Assembly: GCA_035477595.1 (NCBI GenBank)
Contig: DATIKM010000111.1
Coordinates: forward strand, 1 to 58,403
Reading direction: 5' to 3'
Length of the DNA stretch: 58,403 bases
Source: DATIKM01 sp035477595
Lineage (GTDB): Bacteria > Armatimonadota > Chthonomonadetes > Chthonomonadales > CAJBBX01
Of this stretch, positions 51,601 through 58,403 are shown in pieces (positions within the stretch are counted from its first letter, which is position 1; each line of letters begins with the position of its first letter). Made by a program: the position numbers and the translations under genes. Under the pieces are notes generated by a model. It was not told the origin of the DNA. It was given only the letters and a program-made list of their open reading frames with translations, and made no database searches.

Positions 51601-53474
51601 GGCTCCACGCTCGTGGACAGCGCCGCGGCGTGCACGCGGGCGGAGGCCGAGGCTATCACATCCCGGTCCGCCGCGCCCCTCACTGTCGCCGTGACGGCGA
51701 TCGTCCACACGCTCGGGGCGTCCTCACCGTCTGGCAGGCGCGGCGAGACCCGGATGATGGCGCGCCCCTGGCCGTCGAGCGCGATCTCCCGCTCCTCGAG
51801 CAGCTCGCCATGGTACTGCCCAAATGCGCGGCGCGTGGGTGGCGCTCCGAAGTCCCCGAACTCGCCGTACTCCCCCTCCGTCATATCGCCGCCAGTCGAG
51901 CTGGTCACGTAGTAGCGGAGCCTGGCTCCCGCCAGAGGGGCGCCGAAGTAGTAGGAGGCCTGCACCGTGAACTCCAATGGCTCGCCGCGGACCACGCTCC
52001 TGTGCGCAGGCGCCACGCGGACCTCGAACTCCGGCTTGCGGTAGGAGGCCACCACAACGTCATGGGTAAAGCGCTCGCCCGCCACCGTGAGCACGAGGCT
52101 GTACACGCCTGTGGGGGCCTCCGAGTCGAGCGTGAATGCGCTGTGGAAGGCGCCCATTGGCCCGGCCATGAGCGCCTGGCGCGCAACCCGATCCCCGTTC
52201 GGATCCCGGACCTCCACGTTGACCGGCTGGCCCGCGGGCACGGCATAGCGGTGCGCGCCGCTGTCGAGCGCACGGCGCAGCACGCCCTTGAAGTGGACCA
52301 GGTTGCCAGGGCGGTAGATGGGCCGGTCCGTGTAGGTGTGCAGTCGGAACTGACCGGCGTTCTCGATGCCGAAGATGGAGCTGGCGACCACGGCCTCATC
52401 CTGGCCATTGAGCGCCACGGTGAGAAGCCTGGTGTCCGTGGTCTGGCTACCGGCCTGGCCGGCCTGGCGACCCGGGAGAGGCGCCAGGCCACTGGCGTCG
52501 GTCACCGTGCGGGCCAGCTCGCGGCCCTGCCGGTAACGCACGACCGTCACCCCCGCAAGGGGCGCGCCCGTGGTGATGTCGGCGGCGTAGGCATAGGCGC
52601 GCTCGTCGTCCGATGTCACCACGAGGGCGGTATCCGTCACCAGGATCCAGCCCGCGGCCGCCCGCTCGTAGCGTTCCGGGCCATGGGTGACTTCCGCGAG
52701 GTATAGCCCGGTCCCGATGCGCCCCAGGTCGACGCGTTGATGGAAGAAGCCCTCGCGGTCCGGGCCCGTGATCGGCTGCTGGGTGTCCAGAACGATCTCG
52801 GCGGGTGGCGCGTCCACGGGCGCTAGCAGCCGGGGCGAGAGGCGCATCGGGCGCTCACGGTTGAGCACGTGGTCCCACTCGAGGCCGTAGCGAAGGCGCT
52901 CGAGCTCCGAGGCGGCCACGGGGTCTCGCATCAGGGAGGCGAGACGCGTGCGGTGGACGCGCAGACGAAACGTGTCGCTGCGGCCGCGTGCGGGGTCCAC
53001 ATAGCCGCGGACCGCGATGCGGGCGTTCTCTCGGGTCGAGAAGACGCTCTCAATCTGCTGGAGAGCGAGGTCGGGCTCGGTGCGGCGGAGCCGGATTGCA
53101 ACGGAGGCGGTCTCACCTTCGCCCACCGTGATCTCGGCCGACTCACCCGAGTGGGCCTTCGCGAGCGCCGATGCGGAGTACACGCCTGCGGCGACGGACG
53201 GGAACCGGAAGCGGCCGTCCTCGCCGCACATTGCGACCCTTGTGCGACGAGGCGTCGCCTCCGGTCCGCTAGGGCTGAGGTAGACCTGGACCGAGGGGCC
53301 GGCGGGCCTGCCGTCCGGCAGCACCACCTTCCCCACAACCCTGCCAACACCGGGCTGCTCACTCACGACGGCCGCGAACGCCCAGGCGGTGAACGCGAGC
53401 CCCACGTACAGGGCGGGCCGGCGCGGCAGGGCCCCTGCCGCCGCGGAGGCCGCTCGGCCGATCGCCGCGGTCAT
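48603..53474 (-). CDS. Bacterial alpha-2-macroglobulin with intact thioester
   Basis: The product has 1623 residues. ATG 53474 overlaps the upstream stop by 4 nt; the frame extends to 53516, but the overlap decides the start. A helix near residues 22-38 anchors the protein, and there is no lipobox. A long series of beta-sandwich domains follows, including MG-type repeats (VYSLVLTVAGERFTHDVVVASYRKPEFEV, then YNPGDTARVMIAA). The bait-like segment carries RRRFLDTAHWSASVVTDERG (about 920-940), and the thioester site is C1150-TE-Q1153 in PYGCTEQTMSRM. The toroid with LPDGGWSWF ends near 1400, then the receptor-type domain. It traps foreign proteases. The usual partner PbpC is absent. Confidence 0.93.
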   Translation of the reverse strand: MTAAIGRAASAAAGALPRRPALYVGLAFTAWAFAAVVSEQPGVGRVVGKVVLPDGRPAGPSVQVYLSPSGPEATPRRTRVAMCGEDGRFRFPSVAAGVYSASALAKAHSGESAEITVGEGETASVAIRLRRTEPDLALQQIESVFSTRENARIAVRGYVDPARGRSDTFRLRVHRTRLASLMRDPVAASELERLRYGLEWDHVLNRERPMRLSPRLLAPVDAPPAEIVLDTQQPITGPDREGFFHQRVDLGRIGTGLYLAEVTHGPERYERAAAGWILVTDTALVVTSDDERAYAYAADITTGAPLAGVTVVRYRQGRELARTVTDASGLAPLPGRQAGQAGSQTTDTRLLTVALNGQDEAVVASSIFGIENAGQFRLHTYTDRPIYRPGNLVHFKGVLRRALDSGAHRYAVPAGQPVNVEVRDPNGDRVARQALMAGPMGAFHSAFTLDSEAPTGVYSLVLTVAGERFTHDVVVASYRKPEFEVRVAPAHRSVVRGEPLEFTVQASYYFGAPLAGARLRYYVTSSTGGDMTEGEYGEFGDFGAPPTRRAFGQYHGELLEEREIALDGQGRAIIRVSPRLPDGEDAPSVWTIAVTATVRGAADRDVIASASARVHAAALSTSVEPDGYLAAPGQPTSAVVSVRDLTGTPAPGVPVEVALIYQSWIDGELTRQPAGTLRATTGPDGRALVHYTPPREGDLRLVASAADVAGRRTRSSVFVWVSGDDGEVQTEYADLALMADRRSYNPGDTARVMIAAARTGQHALVIVNSERIFRSFTVPLTRRTTFLRIPVLAEYGPNVYVSAFYIRNKRFAQSQLPLRVAVPNRELTVTIAPNRPAPTAGALPRYGPGDTVAYTVRAADSQGRPVRAELSLSVVDESIYALREDSPQDVFRTFYPPRRNQVQTDYSFAVRWLGVGDKAEPVIAARRRFLDTAHWSASVVTDERGVARIRAQLPDNLTTWRATAVAHTAATEVGWATAKVIASKDFHVSVDTPRFLTQGDQSRIAAVVHNETAAHQVALVRLRTWGMAVEGDTTVRVEAAPGRSAMASWTVEAREHGPVKLLVTAWTLPTAGGRQFTDGVEATFPVRAHGRELVASLAGEATAQRPGIEVLRLERSAVPGTARLRVRVTPSPLSALRGGMEYLIGFPYGCTEQTMSRMLPTMLVHELVRRGRLTREAAGTSAHDLPAMVRSGLVRLGRMQLPDGGWSWFERGEPDPWMTAYVLYGMATARSLGYSVDERSLQAGRRAALAMAARPIPMDDGAFLLYALALAGDRAGASRLRAPLRLERIGPAGLASIVLLDRLLQRDPRPALNLLMARARRGDQSLNWEGDGRQSAWPAVASTAIALKAMLAVDPTDPRVAPVVRWLMLQRTDSWWRTTLDTSMTLTALCDYLEGPGHGLAVGGSVRVALNGSTVAQIPVNLDTLREGDIAIDVAPRLILPDRNEVSVTRSAGGAPVFYAVTLRQTVAAPTLPAVESPDVRVTRSYLRMTPRKDRRGVWSLVGEPTENRFSPGDHVRVRLVLDVKRPIRYVVIEDPFPSGCEPSDRGAAEEVIEWGYWWDSVDVRDDRVAFFARSLAPGRHVIEYNLRAQTPGVCKALPTLVQCMYEPDARAESASDTLRLER

Positions 53475-55198
53475 CGCGGTGCGCCTTCCGTCGCAGCGCG
53501 CCGGCGCGCCCGCCATGCCGCGATGCGAGCCGAAGCGTCGGCCAGCGCCCAGAGAGCGCCCATCGCGATGGCCGACCAGGCAATCGCGCGGATCTTGTCG
53601 GCGCGCTGCAGCGGGCCCAGCTCCACGAGGAGCCCGGTGGCCTGAGCGAAAACCACGGCAATCGCAAGCGCCAGCACTGCGGCGAGGGCGTGATGGTCAC
53701 GCAGGCGTTCGCCGACGGCCCCAGCGCGCGCCACGCGCAGCGGCGACCACGCCACGCCGAGCGCCAGGCCCACCAGCAGCGCCGCGGTGAACCGATCGCC
53801 GAAGACCATCAGCAGGAGCGCCGGGACCAGCACGGTGAGGAGGCCCGTGATGGGCAAGCGGACCAGGGCTCCGATCGCGCCCAGTCCGGGCGCCAGGGCG
53901 TGCCCCGCGAGCAGGCCGGGAAGCAGCGCGCCCACCAGCAGGCCCACGACGCCAAACTGGTCGCCGAACGACGGCACGCGGAGCTGGTCTTCGAAGCGGC
54001 TGGACACGACGCGGTAGAGCACGAGCGGAACGCCAAAGCAGAGCAGCCGCGCGAAGGCGTCGGCAGAGGCCGCTGCAGGAGCGGTCTGGTCGGATGAGGC
54101 GACCGGCGACTCAATCGCGCTGCACAGGGCGAGCGCGCCCACGCCCCAGGCGGCCAGCAGGGCGACCGCCATTGCCCAGCCGGCATGGTAGTAGTAGCTC
54201 GCGGTCAGGCCGCCCAGCACCACGAGGAGCCCCAGTGCCGCGTGGTATCCCCGGCTCGCCTCGTCGGGCTCAGAGGACCACTCCTCTCGAGCCAGCCAGC
54301 GGCAGACGACGGCGGCTCCCAGACCGAGCAGGACGACCTCGTCTAGACCGGAGACCGGGGCAATCTGCCACGCCAGCACGGTCGCGGCCCCGTAGGCGAG
54401 TGCGGCGAACAGGGCCAGGCGCCACCCGCGCTCCGCCGCCCGCCTCGACGTTTCAGATGGGAAGAGCCGCGATGCGGCGGCCGAGACGAACCCGCCGAGC
54501 GGGACCCGCAGACGGATCCGCACGAGGGCGGCGGACGGCAGCGCGACCACCAGCACGAGCGCAGGCACGATGACGGACACTGCGAGGGCGGTGGCCGCCC
54601 ACTCTCCTGGCCCGGCGGGCGGCGCCTGCGTGTCGCGAAGCGTCGCCAGCATGGCCGCCGCAGCCACCGTCACTCCGTAGCCGGCGGCGACCAGCGTCGC
54701 GGCGACCGCCGCGCGGCGGCGCTCCAGGGCCGGTTCCTCCGATGGCGCCTCGGTCGAGGTCGCCAGGCCGGTGAGCCACACTGCAGCGACAGCGACCCAT
54801 CCTGCCGCTGCTCCGGCGAGGGCGTCTAGGCTGGCGTCCCACCGCCACAGCAGGCCGAGCGCCGGCGCCACGGCTGCGGCGCAGAGACCGCCCGCTACCG
54901 CGGAGGCTGCACCGTGGGCGCCAGCGCCGGCGAGCGACAGACTCACGAGGCCATACAGCGCGCCCGCGGCGGCGACGCCCCCCAGCAGTATTCCCAGCCC
55001 GAGTCCGCCGCCTGGGCTGAACGGGGCGGCGTCCACGTTGGAGAGCGCGAACGCGGCGAGCGGGGCGATCAGCGAGAGCCATACAAACGCGGGCCCGGGG
55101 CCGGCCCGGCGCCCACGGCACGCGAGACCGAGCGCGACGGCCGTGCACCAGCCGGCTGCGCCGGCGGCGAGAACGAACCACAGCAGGCTGCGTTCCAT
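53471..55198 (-). CDS. Large polytopic membrane protein, unknown
   Basis: The product has 575 residues from ATG 55198 (MERSLLWFVLAAGAAGW), with about 14-16 hydrophobic helices. Alternating small residues (A, G, L, V) dominate. Polar islands occur around FPSETSRRAAERG, WLAREEWSSEPDEASRGYH, SSRFEDQLRVPSFGDQFG and RVARAGAVGERLRDHHA. The stop overlaps the start of the alpha-2-macroglobulin gene, so the two are probably co-translated and it may help assemble or anchor the trap. No family recognised. Confidence 0.7.
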   Translation of the reverse strand: MERSLLWFVLAAGAAGWCTAVALGLACRGRRAGPGPAFVWLSLIAPLAAFALSNVDAAPFSPGGGLGLGILLGGVAAAGALYGLVSLSLAGAGAHGAASAVAGGLCAAAVAPALGLLWRWDASLDALAGAAAGWVAVAAVWLTGLATSTEAPSEEPALERRRAAVAATLVAAGYGVTVAAAAMLATLRDTQAPPAGPGEWAATALAVSVIVPALVLVVALPSAALVRIRLRVPLGGFVSAAASRLFPSETSRRAAERGWRLALFAALAYGAATVLAWQIAPVSGLDEVVLLGLGAAVVCRWLAREEWSSEPDEASRGYHAALGLLVVLGGLTASYYYHAGWAMAVALLAAWGVGALALCSAIESPVASSDQTAPAAASADAFARLLCFGVPLVLYRVVSSRFEDQLRVPSFGDQFGVVGLLVGALLPGLLAGHALAPGLGAIGALVRLPITGLLTVLVPALLLMVFGDRFTAALLVGLALGVAWSPLRVARAGAVGERLRDHHALAAVLALAIAVVFAQATGLLVELGPLQRADKIRAIAWSAIAMGALWALADASARIAAWRARRRAATEGAPR

Positions 55199-55593
55199 CG
55201 ACGGTACCCCGGCGCGGGGTGCGCGACGCGCGCCTGACGCGCCATCAGCGAATGCCCTGCCGGACGGCGTGGCGCTGACGGATCCGTCGCAGCGTGGGCG
55301 TAACGATGGTCCCCGAGCGGGCGACGACCTACCGGCCCGCCAGACCGCGCACGGGGGCTGCGTCGGACGGGCGGACAACACGACGGCGCCCGAGTTGCCG
55401 GAGGGTCGCGGAGGGCAAGCTTGCCTGGAGGCGGGAGGCCGGAGCGCGCCGAGGGACCCACAGCCCCATGGCGGCACCGCTCACAGGACCGGCATCACCT
55501 CGCTGGAAGCGACTTGGCCGAAAGGAGCGTACCACAGCAGCGCGCCGACGTCAATAACGCGGCAACCGGGCCCGCGGTGCGGCCCTGCAGGCG
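55199..55593. other. Gap between two minus-strand operons, no supported gene
   Basis: About 395 bp. It must hold the promoter of the membrane-protein/alpha-2-macroglobulin operon, but I see no good -35/-10 pair. Confidence 0.4.
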
Positions 55594-56439
55594 TCAGCGA
55601 GCGCGCCGGGCGGGCGCCGCGCGGCCGGTGGCGCGTGCGCAATTCGGGCAGAAGCGCCATGCCGTGGAGAGCGGATGCCTGCATCCCACGCACGGGGTGC
55701 GCGCAACCTCGACGTTGCCCAGCAGGATGCGCACGTGGTCGCTCGGAACGATAACCACCGTCCCGTCGGCGGCGAGGAGCCACTTCAGCGCGCCCGTCTT
55801 GGCGATGGAGTCGAGCACGAACGAGAGCGGCGCCTGCACGAACCGAGCGGAGAACTGCACGTCGGGCGGAATGCTGCTGTCCAGCCGGATCGGCACGCGA
55901 GTCTGCTGCTCGATGGCGGCGAGCGCCTGAAAGATGGGGACCGGCCGGTTGTCGGGGATGGAGAGCGTCACGGGCCGGAGGAGCGCGCCGCTGCGCGCGG
56001 ACCCGAGCGGGCCCGGACCGTGCGCCAGGTCCGCCGGACTGGCGATGCGCACGCCGCCGCTGGCCTGTGGCGCGCCTCGCACGATGCGCAGAACCGGTCC
56101 ATCTACGATGCGGATGGGTGGTCGCGACGCTTCAACCACGCGATCGAGAAGCTCGTGGAGCGTGGCTTCACGCACCTGCAGACTGATCGGCCCAGTCACG
56201 TCCTGCGCGATCGAGTACTGGGCCCCGGACCTGTCGAGCAGAGCCCGGAGCACCTCGTCGATGGATGCGCTACGCGCCGAGAGGGCGTAGAGCCGGCGGC
56301 CCGAGGCATCGATGCCGGTCTCCTCCACCGTTACCGCCGGTTGGATCACGGGCGTCGAGGGGGCCTGCGCGAGCGCCGGCCACGCGGTCACGAGCCAGAG
56401 CGCCAGAGCGAAGGCGGTCGCACGGCGGATGGATCGCAC
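55594..56439 (-). CDS. Secretin-N-domain protein with C-terminal zinc ribbon
   Basis: The product has 281 residues. GTG 56439 is 7 nt behind AGGAG and 11 nt after the anti-sigma stop. A signal peptide covers residues 1-25 (ALWLVTAWPALAQ). Residues about 40-105 (LSARSASIDEVLRALLDRSG, ISLQVREATLHELLDRVVE) form a secretin/STN N-domain, and a second such repeat follows (IPDNRPVPIFQALAAIEQQT, APLSFVLDSIAKTGALKWLL). The C-terminus has a four-cysteine zinc ribbon (C-VG-C ... C-PN-C). Placing a zinc ribbon on an exported protein is unusual. No secretin channel domain is present, so it may sense a signal for the sigma/anti-sigma pair. Confidence 0.7.
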   Translation of the reverse strand: MRSIRRATAFALALWLVTAWPALAQAPSTPVIQPAVTVEETGIDASGRRLYALSARSASIDEVLRALLDRSGAQYSIAQDVTGPISLQVREATLHELLDRVVEASRPPIRIVDGPVLRIVRGAPQASGGVRIASPADLAHGPGPLGSARSGALLRPVTLSIPDNRPVPIFQALAAIEQQTRVPIRLDSSIPPDVQFSARFVQAPLSFVLDSIAKTGALKWLLAADGTVVIVPSDHVRILLGNVEVARTPCVGCRHPLSTAWRFCPNCARATGRAAPARRAR

Positions 56440-56449
56440 CTCCGCGCTC

Positions 56450-57415
56450 CTACGGGCTCTCGGGCGAGTCGGGCGTGGGTTCCGCCTCGGCTCGCACGCG
56501 CAGCAGCGCCAGCCGGCCGTTCGCGTCGACGCCGCGCTCACCGGTCAATCGAATAGTGGCCGCACCGACCTGGACTCTCTCGTCCAGTATCTCCGCGACG
56601 AGCACCGCGCGCCGGGCCGGCGGGGGCGGGCCAACTGCCGATTCCGCGTCGGCAGGCACGGTCTGGTGCTCGGCGGGTTCAGGCGCTACCGTGCGCGCGC
56701 CGGCAAGACGGATGAGGTCCCTCGCGCTGCGGCCAGAGGCGTCCCGCACGTCCAGGAAACCGACGGGCCCGGACTGCTGGCTTGCAGGGGTCTGCGTCGC
56801 GATGCGTCGCTGCGCGGGCGCGTCTGGTGACCCTGGCCCGGCCGAAGGCCCAGTCGCCTGCGGGACAGACTGGCGCGAGTCAGCTACCTGAGCAGAGGCG
56901 CTCCCGCGCTGCGAAGCAGGGCCCAAGGCGCGGGTCAGAGAGCCAGCGTCGCGAGACAGCGAGCCCGCGTCCGTGGCGTGAGGCGCCGGACCCACGGGAG
57001 CCCCCGCAGGCGCGCTCACGGCAACCTGCGAGGCCGGAGCGCGGCCGGCGCCCGTGGAGCCGCCGCCCACCACCATGTGGGTGCCTGCCACGCCCACCAG
57101 TAACAGACAGGCGGCTGCTCCCGCCCATCGGAGCGCGCTGACCCGTGCAGCGTCGCGCGCGACACGGTCCCGCAGGAGCGCTCTGAACCCGGCACGCAGG
57201 TCGGCGGGCGCCTCAAAGCGGGGTGCCGCGCCCAGTGCGCCGAGGGCCAGGCTGTAGGCGCGTTCGGACGCGCGGCACCGCGCGCAACCGGCGACGTGCG
57301 CCCCGACCCGCTCCCGAAGGGCGGGAGGCAACTCGCCCTCGACGTATGCAGGGAGCACGCGCTCTGTCTCAGCGCACAGGCAGGGGAGCGCTCTTCGACT
57401 CTCGCTCAATCTCAA
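56450..57415 (-). CDS. Zinc-finger anti-sigma factor (zf-HC2) with extracytoplasmic domain
   Basis: The product has 321 residues from TTG 57415, 7 nt behind AGGGAG; the start lies 47 nt inside the sigma gene. The N-terminus carries the anti-sigma zinc domain (LPAYVEGELPPALRERVGAH, with HVAGCARC as HxxxCxxC). One membrane helix (AGAAACLLLVGVAGTHMVV, about 96-116) follows. The outside part is a long P/A/Q/S-rich linker and a C-terminal segment with VGFLDVRDASGRSARDLIRL and RAVLVAEILDERVQVGAATIRL. It should hold the ECF sigma factor inactive until a signal releases it. Confidence 0.88.
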   Translation of the reverse strand: MRLSESRRALPCLCAETERVLPAYVEGELPPALRERVGAHVAGCARCRASERAYSLALGALGAAPRFEAPADLRAGFRALLRDRVARDAARVSALRWAGAAACLLLVGVAGTHMVVGGGSTGAGRAPASQVAVSAPAGAPVGPAPHATDAGSLSRDAGSLTRALGPASQRGSASAQVADSRQSVPQATGPSAGPGSPDAPAQRRIATQTPASQQSGPVGFLDVRDASGRSARDLIRLAGARTVAPEPAEHQTVPADAESAVGPPPPARRAVLVAEILDERVQVGAATIRLTGERGVDANGRLALLRVRAEAEPTPDSPESP

Positions 57416-57971
57416 CGTACTTCTCCCTGAACCGGGCTCGCGCCCGGTGCAGCCGCAACTTCGCCGCATCGGTGGAGCAGCGCATCACCTCGGCGATCTC
57501 CTCCACTGAGAGATCCCGGTAATAGCGCAACGAGAGCACTTCGCGGTGCTGCACCGGAAGCTCGCAAAGCACTCGTTGAACGAGAGCCTGCTCCGCACTG
57601 CGCTGCGCGACTTCAGCAGGACCCTCGCTGGGGTCGGGCGCGTACCGCATCGCCAGGTCGAAAGGGAGCCACCGCCGCCGCGACGCAGCGCGCACGTGGT
57701 CGACCGCACGGTTAACCGCGATGCGATACAGCCACGTCATGAAGCGCGAGCCACGACGGAAGCTGGGCAGCGCCCGATGCGCCTGCACGAAGACATCCTG
57801 GGTGATGTCGCGCGCATCCTCCGGGCGGCCCACTACGCCGAAGACGATGTTGTAGACGTAGTTCTGGTGGCGGCGAAAGAGCTCGTCGAAGGCAGACGTG
57901 TCGCCAGCAAGGTGGCGCTCGACGAGGGCCTCGTCGCCATCCGACGGCGCAGCCGCACGCCGTTCGCTCAT
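57369..57971 (-). CDS. ECF-type RNA polymerase sigma factor
   Basis: The product has 200 residues from ATG 57971 (MSERRAAAPSDGDEALVERH), with GGGGAG about 5 nt upstream; longer in-frame starts are weaker. Region 2 contains FDELFRRHQNYVYNIVFGVV and EDARDITQDVFVQAHRAL, and ends with TWLYRIAVNRAVDH. Region 4 contains LPVQHREVLSLRYYRDLSVEEIAEVM and the DNA-recognition helix STDAAKLRLHRARARFR. A RpoE-like, group IV sigma factor. The gene overlaps the anti-sigma gene and heads a three-gene operon. Confidence 0.93.
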   Translation of the reverse strand: MSERRAAAPSDGDEALVERHLAGDTSAFDELFRRHQNYVYNIVFGVVGRPEDARDITQDVFVQAHRALPSFRRGSRFMTWLYRIAVNRAVDHVRAASRRRWLPFDLAMRYAPDPSEGPAEVAQRSAEQALVQRVLCELPVQHREVLSLRYYRDLSVEEIAEVMRCSTDAAKLRLHRARARFREKYVEIERESKSAPLPVR

Positions 57972-58201
57972 GCGGGCTCCCCAACCCAGCGCCTGCGCAG
58001 TCTCCGCCATCGTTCTTGTCGATCCTCCGGCGGACCGATCAGCTGGCGCGCATGACAGCACAACCCCGAAGGCAGCACCCTCGGGAGGCAACGAGCGCCC
58101 CGATCCGCCATCGCCGCGACGCGATCCCACGTCTCGTTAGACGAAGCGCCGGCGAGACCCGTTACCGCTCGCCGGTGCCCGCGAAGTCCGTCCCGTGCTG
58201 C

Positions 58202-58402
58202 TCACAGCCACCTGGTGCGGATGGTGTAGGTGACCTTCACTTCCTCGTCAGGCGCTACGGTGATGGGGAACTCGATGGTGCGAGCGTCCTTCCGGACGTA
58301 GGGGTGGCTCCTGGCGGTGATGCGCCAGTCGGCCCAGGCGTGCTCGACGACGGTGACCTGCGCGGGCTCCTTCCGCCGGTTGCGGATGCTGATCTCGAAG
58401 CT
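58202..58402 (-). CDS. C-terminal end of a DUF4139 domain protein (5' beyond window)
   Basis: The frame is open to the right edge and ends at the TGA 58202-58204, leaving 66 residues. FEISIRNRRKEPAQVTVVEH, then the WRITARSHPYVRKDARTIEF and VTYTIRTRWL segments, match the last beta strands of DUF4139 proteins (beta-propeller-like mucoidy-inhibitor/surface proteins). It lies upstream of the sigma factor gene on the same strand. Confidence 0.7.
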   Translation of the reverse strand, partial: SFEISIRNRRKEPAQVTVVEHAWADWRITARSHPYVRKDARTIEFPITVAPDEEVKVTYTIRTRWL

Positions 58403-58403
58403 C

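Overview
High-GC bacterial chromosome fragment, probably from a metagenome-assembled genome. The secreted glycoside hydrolases of planctomycete/armatimonad style, the 3-keto-disaccharide hydrolase (DUF1080), GHL10 and DUF6784-like genes, the tandem CBM4_9-type modules and the lack of recognisable proteobacterial operons suggest Armatimonadota or a neighbouring soil/sediment phylum. This assignment is inference; no 16S rRNA is present.

Layout. (1) 1-4350: a degenerate Rhs-tail array. Fragments of the Rhs core end alternate with cysteine-rich C-terminal modules and small membrane proteins, the arrangement of a polymorphic toxin/immunity cassette locus. The cysteine-rich modules share an almost perfectly palindromic cysteine spacing, which is the most novel-looking feature here. 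A short IS remnant closes the region (4392-4761). (2) 4786-7610: a Tat-exported GH42-like glycoside hydrolase with a good promoter. (3) 7836-15541: purK and purE, split by a five-gene, visibly lower-GC operon for a ferredoxin-dependent 2-oxoacid oxidoreductase with a CdhB-like first subunit, and followed by an SbtA-like bicarbonate permease. Most of these proteins handle CO2 or bicarbonate. (4) 15794-18861: Gfo/Idh/MocA oxidoreductase, GH5-like hydrolase and a guanine-deaminase-like enzyme. (5) 18995-19150: tRNA-Thr(CGU) with promoter and terminator; then two tiny membrane ORFs, one interrupted by an in-frame TGA. (6) 19736-24940: hybrid histidine kinase, SAM methyltransferase, YhhN protein and DUF1080 protein. 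(7) 25022-28705 (minus): MacA-like adaptor, a SHOCT/ACP-like protein and a MacB-like permease, with no ATPase gene. (8) 29664-33621 (minus): an acidic DUF4177-like protein, a CBM protein, membrane proteins and a DUF6784 remnant. (9) 33814-39843: sugar isomerase, parvulin, RsmI, GalE and a secreted TIM-barrel protein. (10) 39961-47776: a plus-strand run with a DPPR-synthase-like UbiA protein, RmlD, GHL10 hydrolase, an Ig-domain protein, DinG-type helicase and SprT-like protease. (11) 47791-55198 (minus): VanW protein, alpha-2-macroglobulin and a polytopic membrane protein joined by 4-nt overlaps. (12) 55594-57971 (minus): ECF sigma factor, anti-sigma factor and a secretin-N-domain/zinc-ribbon protein. 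(13) The window ends inside a DUF4139 gene.

Together the genes suggest a polysaccharide-degrading, cell-surface-oriented organism. It carries an anaerobic-type ferredoxin oxidoreductase, a contact-competition locus (Rhs) and envelope-defence genes. Recurrent GC-rich hairpins with little or no U tract sit at gene ends. Several start codons are GTG or TTG with good Shine-Dalgarno sites.
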